A stretch of 38,355 bases of DNA. Source: Archaeoglobus sp. UBA230 (GTDB taxonomy: Archaea > Halobacteriota > Archaeoglobi > Archaeoglobales > Archaeoglobaceae). A program made the translations under genes and the position numbers. The stretch spans positions 1 through 38,355 of the forward strand of contig DAVR01000048.1 of the NCBI GenBank assembly GCA_002507545.1. The letters run 5' to 3'. Positions within the stretch are counted from its first letter, which is position 1. Each line of letters starts with the position of its first letter. Below, in pieces: positions 32,354 to 38,355 of the stretch. The notes under the pieces were generated by a model that made no database searches, was not told where the DNA came from, and saw nothing but the letters and a program-made list of their open reading frames with translations.

Positions 32354-33213
32354 TTTAGTAGAAACTTAAGCATTTTTTCGATTCTCTCAACTCTCTCAAC
32401 ATACGCTCTCTCAATATCCTGATACTCGTAAATCCCCTTTCCCGTTTTTACGCCAAGCTCTCCCTTATCCACCTTCTCCAACAGCCAGTGAGATGGTTTG
32501 AACTTCTCGTCCCTGAATCTCTGGTATAGATAGAGAGACGCGTAGTAAACAACATCAAGACCTATGTAGTCTACATTTCCCATAGGTCCGAAGAGTGTGT
32601 AGAGGATGCCGAGATGAAACCTCCAAACCTTGTCAATATCCTCAACTCTGACACCTTCCTCAATCATCTTTGAAGCCTCGCTTAAAACAGCGGCGTTGAA
32701 CCTGTTGACGATGGACTGATTCATGCAGAAAACAACCTCTTTACCCAAATCCTTCAGAAGATTATCCACGAAGCTCGCCACTTTCTGGTCGGTGTATTTG
32801 GATAAAACAACCTCAACAAGGGGCATGACATAGGGAGGATTCATCCAGTGGACGCCGAGAAACCTTTCTCTTTCATCGAGCCTTTCAGCAATGTCATTGA
32901 CGCAAATAACGGATGTGTTGGAACACAGCGGAGCGTTGGTTAGTTTTTCAATTTTCTTCAACACCTCCGTTTTCACTTCAAGACTTTCAACAACGGCCTC
33001 AATAACGAGATCACATGTCCTCGCCTCCTCCATGTTTTGTGTGAAGCTGATCTCGCCCTCAATCTTGACCCTCTTCGCCATTTCTCCGATCACTTTTTTG
33101 GCATTCTCCAGAGCCTGTTCACTCACATCGTAAAGGACTACATCGTTCTTTCTTGCCACATCCAAGGCAATCCCCTGACCCATGAGTCCTGCTCCGGCGA
33201 TGAAAATCTTCAT
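32350..33213 (-). CDS. 3-hydroxyacyl-CoA dehydrogenase family protein, non-CoA (gulonate/carnitine-like) subgroup
   Basis: A 287-residue NAD-dependent dehydrogenase. GAGLMGQGIAL at 7-17 is the Rossmann loop. The catalytic region reads HWMNPPYVMPLVEVV (His122, Glu134). In true 3-hydroxybutyryl-CoA dehydrogenases this is HFFNPVPVMKLVEV, whereas NPPYxxPLVE is typical of L-gulonate 3-dehydrogenase (lambda-crystallin) and carnitine dehydrogenase, so a free hydroxyacid substrate is more likely. A TTG precedes the ATG by one codon; AGGAGGTGA (33218-33226, minus) supports the ATG at 33213, which overlaps the previous stop as TGATG. Confidence 0.82.
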   Translation of the reverse strand: MKIFIAGAGLMGQGIALDVARKNDVVLYDVSEQALENAKKVIGEMAKRVKIEGEISFTQNMEEARTCDLVIEAVVESLEVKTEVLKKIEKLTNAPLCSNTSVICVNDIAERLDERERFLGVHWMNPPYVMPLVEVVLSKYTDQKVASFVDNLLKDLGKEVVFCMNQSIVNRFNAAVLSEASKMIEEGVRVEDIDKVWRFHLGILYTLFGPMGNVDYIGLDVVYYASLYLYQRFRDEKFKPSHWLLEKVDKGELGVKTGKGIYEYQDIERAYVERVERIEKMLKFLLK

Positions 33214-34139
33214 CAACTCACCTCCTCTTTAAGAGTTCTAACGTGGTCTTCAACGATTTTATCAATGTCGTCCCATCTTATTTCCCATCCAAGCTCGTCA
33301 ATCCTGCTGTATCTCTTCAGAATTCCCGACTTATCCACAAACTCAGTCATCAGCGTCCAGCTTTCAGCAATTTTCCTTGCTTCGCCACTGATATCAAATT
33401 TCGGCTTAAAATCAGGAAACAGCCTTTTGACGGCATCAACAAGTTCTCCAAGGGAGATGGGAATGCCACCAGCATTGAATATAGGTCTGGAAACCTTTTT
33501 CTTTTCATAAAGGCTAAATATCAAATCTGCAGCATCCTTAACGTAGAGAACCGGTAGCCGGGTTTCAGGTGGCAGTGAAATGACGGCTGTTCCACTGAAA
33601 AAAGCATCATCAATTAAGGTGGAGAAGGTAACACTTGCTCCCATCCCTCTTCTGAAAGGGCCAATTAGAATGGGGAATCTGACAATCCTAAAATCTATGC
33701 CATAAGCATAGCCATAGTATATGCCGAGAATTTCGGAGCAGGCCTTGGTAGCACCGTAGAATGTCGAGGGATCACGAAAGGAGAATTCAGATATAGGCTG
33801 ACTCCTCAAACCGTAAACAGAGTGGCTGCTCGTGAACACAACCTTCTCAACATCGAACAGTCTGCATGCCTCAAGGATATTCAGGGTGCCTTCAACGTTT
33901 ACTTTGAAGGTATCAACGTGGCTTTTTTCAGCCTTGATGGAAAGTTCAGCAGCGGCATGAACAACTCCATCAATCTCATACTCTCTGAATACTCTTGCAA
34001 TGTCCGACCATGCTGTAACACTGCCGAGTTCAAAAATACCCTTCTTACCCTCTTTCAGGTCAAGAATAATCGGGTCTTTGAAGTAAGACGCAACAAACCT
34101 TCCAAGAAATCCCGATCCGCCTGTAATGAGAACTGCCAT
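33213..34139 (-). CDS. Extended SDR (NAD-dependent epimerase/dehydratase; threonine dehydrogenase-like)
   Basis: A 308-residue extended short-chain dehydrogenase. The NAD loop is TGGSGFLG at 6-13, with HAAAELS near 60 and the catalytic Ser plus YGATK (YxxxK) near 130-145. The C-terminal region (LGELVDAVKRLFPDFK, then ESWTLMTEF and LGWEIRWDDID) is reminiscent of SDR-type L-threonine dehydrogenases and related sugar epimerases. The frame extends 51 nt upstream, but the ATG at 34139 follows GGAGGGTTAAA and gives a normal N terminus. It may oxidise or epimerise the operon's hydroxy- or sugar-acid substrate. Confidence 0.85.
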   Translation of the reverse strand: MAVLITGGSGFLGRFVASYFKDPIILDLKEGKKGIFELGSVTAWSDIARVFREYEIDGVVHAAAELSIKAEKSHVDTFKVNVEGTLNILEACRLFDVEKVVFTSSHSVYGLRSQPISEFSFRDPSTFYGATKACSEILGIYYGYAYGIDFRIVRFPILIGPFRRGMGASVTFSTLIDDAFFSGTAVISLPPETRLPVLYVKDAADLIFSLYEKKKVSRPIFNAGGIPISLGELVDAVKRLFPDFKPKFDISGEARKIAESWTLMTEFVDKSGILKRYSRIDELGWEIRWDDIDKIVEDHVRTLKEEVS

Positions 34140-34140
34140 T

Positions 34141-35787
34141 TTAACCCTCCGAAGTGGAAAGAAGGTAGGCAAGAGGTGATATTTCTTCAAGCTTCACTCT
34201 CACGTCCAGAACGGCAGGTAATCCAGAATCCAGTGCCCTCTTCACAGCCTCTTTTACCTCTCCTGGATCGGTAACAAGCTCCCCGTATGCTCCAAGGCTC
34301 TCGGCAAACCTGTCGTATCTGACATTTTCATTAAGCATGACGCCATACTTTGCCCTCTCTTCAGACTTTGTCGTCAGAAGCCTCGTGTGGTTGACCAGTC
34401 CCCATGCAGAATCATTTACAACCACAACCACAATCTGCAAACTGTGCCTGACGGCAGTGTCTATCTCAATCCCATTAAACAGAAAGCTCCCATCACCAGT
34501 TACAACAAAAACCCTTTTTTCGGGTTCCACAGCCTTTACAGCAATACCCATAGGCACACCAGCGCCAAGATGCCCAAATGGGCCTTGGGATGCAATAACT
34601 TTTCCCGACCTGAAGTAAAGCAGTCCCCAGGCAGTTGTTTCACCACCATCGAGAACAACAAGGTCATCCCTTCTCAGGATTTCAGAAAGCTCTTTCATAA
34701 GTCTTTGGGGTTTCATCGGCTTCTCATCGCCTTTGGCAGCCTCATCAAACATTTTATTTATGTTGCCAACAGTCATCTGAACTCTCTCAGCCCATCTGTC
34801 GAATTTTGGAATAGAATCAAGGAGGCGGAGGGCATTTGCGAGGAAGAATCCCGTATCACAGCATACCGCAACATTAACATACCTGTTCTTGGCCACTTCC
34901 TTTGGATCAACATCCACATGAACAACCTTTGCATTCTTTGCAAATTTCTGTCCAAAACCAAGAAATTCGTCGAATCTTGTTCCAAGAACAAGCAGAAAAT
35001 CACTTTCGCCCACAACAGGCGAGGCTGACGCTTGACCGGCAAACAGTTTATGGTCTCCTGGGATACAGCAGTAACCAAGTCCGCTTACGCACACGGGAAC
35101 TGACAGTCTTTCAGCAAATTCCAGAAGCAAATTTTCCGCTTTGCTCCAGTAAACTCCAGAGCCAGCAACTATCAATGGTTTTTCAGCATCCTTTAGCAAT
35201 TCGATTACCCTCAAAATGTATTTCTCCTCGCAGCCAACTCTTCCAGTGTAGCGATAGTTTTCTGGATCGGCGAATTCGATTTCCGAGTTACAGTCTGAGT
35301 TTAAAACGTCCTTCGGTATCTCAAGCATCACTGGCCCAAATCTGCCAGATAAGGCTCTCCTGAAAGCTTCTTGAACGTATTCATGCAGTCTTTGCGTGAA
35401 GGGCACGAGTCTTGACCACTTGGTATACTCCTTCACCCACAGATGGCCGTCAATCTCCTCGAAGGCGTTTCTGTCCAAATTGGCATACCTGCTGTGTCCG
35501 GCAATAGCAACAACCGGGCTTGAGGCGTAATAGGCTTGAGCAAGAGCTGGCATTAAGTTTGCCAGCCCCGGTCCTGTTGGGACAATGCAAAGTCCTGCAC
35601 CTCTTGTCACACGTGCGTAGCCATCGGCAGCATTTCCGGCAGCCTGCTCGTGCCTTGTGAATATGACCTCCACACCCTCGTCTCTCAGGTATTCACACAC
35701 CGGTAGAATCTCACCGCTTGGCAGGGCAAAGGCACACTTTATCCCCTCCCTCAGCAAAGACTTCGCTACTATTTCCGCTCCATTCAT
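34141..35787 (-). CDS. ThDP-dependent enzyme of the acetolactate synthase / benzoylformate decarboxylase family
   Basis: A 548-residue three-domain ThDP enzyme. The catalytic Glu47 is in FTRHEQAAGNAADGYAR, and the ThDP/Mg motif is GDGSFLFNGIE at 431-441 followed by VVVVND at 454-459. No regulatory small subunit is encoded nearby, so biosynthetic acetolactate synthase is unlikely. Related enzymes include benzoylformate decarboxylase, glyoxylate carboligase and sulfoacetaldehyde acetyltransferase. The ATG at 35787 follows GAGGTGAGAAA, an excellent ribosome site. It begins 9 nt after the MFS gene within the six-gene operon. The exact reaction cannot be assigned. Confidence 0.88.
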   Translation of the reverse strand: MNGAEIVAKSLLREGIKCAFALPSGEILPVCEYLRDEGVEVIFTRHEQAAGNAADGYARVTRGAGLCIVPTGPGLANLMPALAQAYYASSPVVAIAGHSRYANLDRNAFEEIDGHLWVKEYTKWSRLVPFTQRLHEYVQEAFRRALSGRFGPVMLEIPKDVLNSDCNSEIEFADPENYRYTGRVGCEEKYILRVIELLKDAEKPLIVAGSGVYWSKAENLLLEFAERLSVPVCVSGLGYCCIPGDHKLFAGQASASPVVGESDFLLVLGTRFDEFLGFGQKFAKNAKVVHVDVDPKEVAKNRYVNVAVCCDTGFFLANALRLLDSIPKFDRWAERVQMTVGNINKMFDEAAKGDEKPMKPQRLMKELSEILRRDDLVVLDGGETTAWGLLYFRSGKVIASQGPFGHLGAGVPMGIAVKAVEPEKRVFVVTGDGSFLFNGIEIDTAVRHSLQIVVVVVNDSAWGLVNHTRLLTTKSEERAKYGVMLNENVRYDRFAESLGAYGELVTDPGEVKEAVKRALDSGLPAVLDVRVKLEEISPLAYLLSTSEG

Positions 35788-35796
35788 TTTCTCACC

Positions 35797-37008
35797 TCAG
35801 AACTCATCCAACTCCTTACCCTTAGTTTCTGGCAATAGCCATGGCATCAGACACATGAGCAAGAAGGCTATTCCGCCCAGAAGCATGCCGTAGAGGATGC
35901 TCGAAAAGGTTGCCACATACCCAACAACCAGTCCACCGACAGATAAGCCCCTTGCAATGCTGAAGATAACAGATGTTGCTGTTGCCCTTACTCTCGTCGG
36001 AAACATTTCACTACTCCAAACTCCGAAGAGGGCATGAGAACCGAATCCAATTGGAATTATGAAGAGCGAGAGCAGAGCCAGATTCTGGTTGTAATTCACC
36101 AAAGTGAAGTAACCAAGGAGTATGCAGCCAATCAACCCCACTGCCGAGGATATGGCGAAGCTAACCCTCCTGCCTATGTAGTCACTCACGAAGCCTACAA
36201 AGGGTAAAACGATTAGAGCAACAAGAGAAATTCTCAGAACTATCATGCTCGCCTCTTCAGGGCGATAACCGAACTCCCTTATGATGAATGTCGGAGACCA
36301 GTCAACTATCGTGTGGTAGGCAAATTCGGCTAACCAGAAGAGGAAGGTTGCGAGTATCATCAGCTTTAGATACGTCCTGTTTTTCACTATCTCTTTTAGT
36401 CTAAGAGACTTTTCACCCTCTGCACCGTGCTTCTCCCAAATTCTGGATTCGGGAAGATACTTGGCAAAGAGGATTAGGAATGGGATAGGATACAGAACTA
36501 TGAAGAAGCAGGCTCTCCAACCGTAAATCGGGTAAATCAGAGAGACGGAGAGGGCGGAGAGTATGAAGCCAAATACAAAGGTTGCATGAATCAACCCACC
36601 AAACAGTCCACGTCTTTTTGGAGAGTAAAACTCACTCATATAGGTAAAAGCCAAACCCCATGTTACACCCATACCGGAGATCAATCTTAGGACTGCAAGA
36701 GTCCAGAAGTTTGGGGCAAATGCTGATAAAATGCTAAAAATAACGACCCACAGTATTGAGAGGATTAGAGCGTTCTTCCTTCCGAATCTGTCCCCAAGCT
36801 CGCCGAAAAGCATTGCACCGAAAATGCAGAAAATATACTGGGCAGAAAAAACAAAGCCAATTTCAAGCGTGCCAACACCAAACTCTTTCATGATTGGCTC
36901 TGCAAGAAAGTTGAGGATCGTCAGACCGACAGCATCGTGCGACCAGCCTATTGCAGCGGCAATCAAAACTATGAGCTTCTCAAACTTTGTGAATTTAATC
37001 TCAGCCAT
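35797..37008 (-). CDS. MFS transporter (organic/aromatic acid or sugar acid type)
   Basis: A 403-residue major facilitator with 12 predicted helices. The loop 2-3 signature GELGDRFGRK lies at 69-78 and the repeat in the second half is GFVSDYIGRRV near 275. LPESRIWEK follows the sixth helix, and PETKGKELDEF at the C terminus resembles carboxylate and sialate/aromatic acid:H+ symporters. The frame could extend to 37059, but the ATG at 37008 gives a standard N terminus. As first gene of the operon it probably imports the substrate used by the downstream ThDP enzyme and dehydrogenases. Confidence 0.88.
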   Translation of the reverse strand: MAEIKFTKFEKLIVLIAAAIGWSHDAVGLTILNFLAEPIMKEFGVGTLEIGFVFSAQYIFCIFGAMLFGELGDRFGRKNALILSILWVVIFSILSAFAPNFWTLAVLRLISGMGVTWGLAFTYMSEFYSPKRRGLFGGLIHATFVFGFILSALSVSLIYPIYGWRACFFIVLYPIPFLILFAKYLPESRIWEKHGAEGEKSLRLKEIVKNRTYLKLMILATFLFWLAEFAYHTIVDWSPTFIIREFGYRPEEASMIVLRISLVALIVLPFVGFVSDYIGRRVSFAISSAVGLIGCILLGYFTLVNYNQNLALLSLFIIPIGFGSHALFGVWSSEMFPTRVRATATSVIFSIARGLSVGGLVVGYVATFSSILYGMLLGGIAFLLMCLMPWLLPETKGKELDEF

Positions 37009-37080
37009 AGATTTTTCATAGATTAATAAACTAAAAGATTTATGCAAATAAATGTGCACAAATGCACACTACCGGAAAAA

Positions 37081-37091
37081 CTTGATATACT
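37081..37091 (+). promoter_or_regulatory. TATA box of tatA
   Basis: CTTGATATACT is centred 25 nt before the ATG at 37112. This supports that start over the frame's upstream extension and predicts a leaderless mRNA. Confidence 0.55.
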
Positions 37092-37111
37092 TTCCTGAGA
37101 AAAAATGTATA

Positions 37112-37378
37112 ATGCTCGGTTGGGGGGAAGTAGTGCTGATAATCATCGCCGCGATAATCTTCATGGGTCCTGATAAGCTTACTGATTTTGCAAGGCAACT
37201 CGGAAAGCTCTACGGAGAGTACAAGAAGGCGAAAAGAATGATTGAGCTTGAAGTCATCTATGGTATAAAGCTCTTAGATGACGAGGAAGTGAAAAAAAAG
37301 GCTAAGGAGAATTACGAGAAGTTGTTAAGCGAAGTCAAAGACCTCTCTCAAGAAGCTCCTCCTCGCTCAGACCAGTGA
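37112..37378 (+). CDS. tatA: Twin-arginine translocase subunit TatA
   Basis: An 88-residue TatA-type protein. It has one N-terminal helix (GWGEVVLIIIAAIIFM), the hinge GPDKL, an amphipathic helix (TDFARQLGKLYGEYKKAKR) and a charged tail. TatA oligomerises to pass folded proteins carrying twin-arginine signals across the membrane. The residue before Gly-Pro is Met where Phe is usual. No tatC is in the window. The longer frame from 37052 is rejected because its extra residues would precede the membrane helix and the TATA box points to 37112. The 3' end overlaps zpr1 by 44 nt, the longest convergent overlap here. Confidence 0.88.
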   Translation: MLGWGEVVLIIIAAIIFMGPDKLTDFARQLGKLYGEYKKAKRMIELEVIYGIKLLDDEEVKKKAKENYEKLLSEVKDLSQEAPPRSDQ

Positions 37379-37919
37379 TTTCGAGCACGGTAAGACCTTT
37401 CTTCAATCCCTCAGCCTCCTCTTTGCTCATAATTTCTCTGAAAGCCTCATCTGAGATAATCATGCTGTTTCCAAAGGGGTCTTCAAGGATCAGGGTGAGC
37501 TCTTCATCCCCCTCAATCGTATTTCTGATACGTTCAAGAATCCATTCGCATCTCTTGACCTTCTCTTCATCTTCAGCATTCCATCTCATGGCAGTCCTCA
37601 CAACTTTTTCAACTCTGTCCAGCACACCTTCAAGATTTGTTATAAAGGCTTGACTGGCTGGGCCAGGCTCAACACTCACCCCAACCTCTGGAATTCTGAT
37701 TGTTCCTGAAGTTGACCTTATTACCTTCGTGTAGAGGTTATGGCGGTTTATCTTGATCATGTACCTCGTCGGCTCTTTTGTGTCAACGACAACAGAATCA
37801 GAATGCTTAAATCCACATTCACAGCTAATTGAAGTGAGCAAGACCTTTCCAAAAAATGGTACATCGTATGTCGTTACGACCGCTTTAAGCTCTCTCCCAC
37901 AGCTTGGGCAGGGTATCAT
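37335..37919 (-). CDS. ZPR1-type zinc finger protein
   Basis: A 194-residue archaeal ZPR1 protein, a single zinc finger plus beta-rich domain. The finger is formed by CPSCGRE near residue 4 and CECGFKHSD near 33. IKINRHNLYTKVIRSTSGTI near 55, followed by RIPEVGVSVEPG, is the family's signature. In eukaryotes ZPR1 acts as an eEF1A folding chaperone; the archaeal role is unproven. It starts with an ATGA overlap with sepF, so the two are co-translated. The 3' end overlaps tatA by 44 nt. Confidence 0.88.
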   Translation of the reverse strand: MIPCPSCGRELKAVVTTYDVPFFGKVLLTSISCECGFKHSDSVVVDTKEPTRYMIKINRHNLYTKVIRSTSGTIRIPEVGVSVEPGPASQAFITNLEGVLDRVEKVVRTAMRWNAEDEEKVKRCEWILERIRNTIEGDEELTLILEDPFGNSMIISDEAFREIMSKEEAEGLKKGLTVLEITGLSEEELLERGL

Positions 37920-38284
37920 CTGCCTGTGCTCCTGATCTTGTTTCTGTCAACCTTTATTCCCGTAGGTGTTACGATAACATAATCCTCCCCAAGCCCTACA
38001 ATATCTCCCTTTACATCTTCTGCAAGCTGCCTGAGGTCTTTAAGCACCCTATCAAGTGTAAGCTTGTCGTGCTTAATGAACGCTATATCTGCCACCACGA
38101 TGTTTCCATCGTAAATCTCCCTTTTTATCTCCGGAATTTCATTTAACCCGGTTACTTCAGCCACTCTTATGAAAGTGGCAGCACCGCTGGTAATTTCCGC
38201 CTCATACTCACTCAGATCAAGCTCCTCATACTCGTCTATGTTGATCCTTTCAGACTTACCGAGAATCTTGTCTATAAGCCCCAT
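37916..38284 (-). CDS. sepF: SepF-like cell division protein (archaeal FtsZ membrane anchor)
   Basis: A 122-residue protein. The N-terminal MGLIDKILGKS is a short amphipathic membrane-binding helix and residues about 20-45 are an acidic linker. The rest (FIRVAEVTGLNEIPEIKREI, GNIVVADIAFI, DIVGLGEDYVIVTPTG) is the SepF/DUF552 core. SepF tethers FtsZ to the membrane during division in archaea that lack FtsA. FtsZ is not in this window. The ATG at 38284 follows GGTGA; a TATA box lies about 35 nt upstream, so there is a short leader. It is coupled to zpr1 by ATGA. Confidence 0.92.
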   Translation of the reverse strand: MGLIDKILGKSERINIDEYEELDLSEYEAEITSGAATFIRVAEVTGLNEIPEIKREIYDGNIVVADIAFIKHDKLTLDRVLKDLRQLAEDVKGDIVGLGEDYVIVTPTGIKVDRNKIRSTGR

Positions 38285-38311
38285 GATTTCACCAGAGCTA
38301 TTTTTGATTTA

Positions 38312-38323
38312 AAGTATTTAAAG
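38312..38323 (-). promoter_or_regulatory. TATA box of the sepF-zpr1 operon
   Basis: CTTTAAATACTT on the minus strand is centred about 34 nt before the ATG at 38284. The resulting short leader contains GGTGA (38289-38293, minus strand) as the ribosome binding site. Confidence 0.55.
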
Positions 38324-38355
38324 ATTTTTTGCAATTGTATAGTCCCAAAAAATTT

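Noticed and set aside
34387..35363. Overlapping plus-strand open frames (213 and 153 codons) inside the ThDP enzyme gene
   Set aside because: Antisense to a gene with clear catalytic motifs; no start signals or domain features.

Overview
This window looks like a chromosomal segment of a hyperthermophilic euryarchaeon, most likely an Archaeoglobales member (Archaeoglobus, Ferroglobus or Geoglobus type). The evidence is the gene mix: methanofuran biosynthesis (mfnB) and a coenzyme-F420-type luciferase-fold oxidoreductase sit beside an acyl-CoA ligase, IorB, archaeal SepF, a deoxyhypusine synthase homologue and ZPR1. Gene starts show archaeal TATA boxes, very often 24-28 nt before the start codon, which implies leaderless mRNAs. 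The genus cannot be fixed from sequence reading alone. No rRNA, tRNA, CRISPR array, insertion sequence or transposase was seen, and no gap between genes exceeds about 200 bases.

Layout. 1-5.3 kb: MEMO-family protein; an AT-rich two-gene cassette (AAA ATPase plus small TOPRIM-like protein, a candidate defence module); LeuC/homoaconitase large subunit coupled to a JAMM protease; a duplicated PhoU/RCK-C protein. 5.3-9.6 kb: mfnB, deoxyhypusine synthase homologue, methyltransferase, a tiny very basic protein and a secreted beta-propeller protein. 9.7-18 kb: acylphosphatase, hisF, MazG-like protein with nicotinate phosphoribosyltransferase, NUDIX hydrolase, heme o synthase, serS, an M24 peptidase and an acyl-CoA ligase. 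18-21.7 kb: HTH regulator with a DUF2178-like membrane protein behind a two-copy operator-like repeat, a long coiled-coil protein, iorB, and a TrkA-N/DHH/DHHA1 fusion.

21.8-26.4 kb is an envelope locus. It holds a large DUF11-like surface protein and a coupled three-gene operon of secreted or membrane proteins; the last two carry short cytoplasmic tails, one of them PIN-like. 26.4-30.5 kb holds an actin/ParM-like ATPase translationally coupled to a ribbon-helix-helix protein with a Cys4 cluster. It is followed in the same operon by a luciferase-like oxidoreductase and hisC, and faces a second ribbon-helix-helix gene transcribed divergently. This resembles a chromosomal ParM/ParR module.

30.5-37 kb is a tightly overlapped six-gene operon: MFS transporter, ThDP enzyme, SDR, hydroxyacid dehydrogenase, TauE/SafE exporter and Fe-alcohol dehydrogenase. 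It looks like uptake and oxidation of an organic acid, sugar acid or possibly a sulfonate. 37-38.3 kb: TatA, ZPR1 and SepF (the archaeal FtsZ membrane anchor).

The gene packing is extreme. Eight of the nine convergent gene pairs overlap at their 3' ends, and the ninth is separated by 5 nt. Functional assignments rest on motif recognition; no database search was possible.
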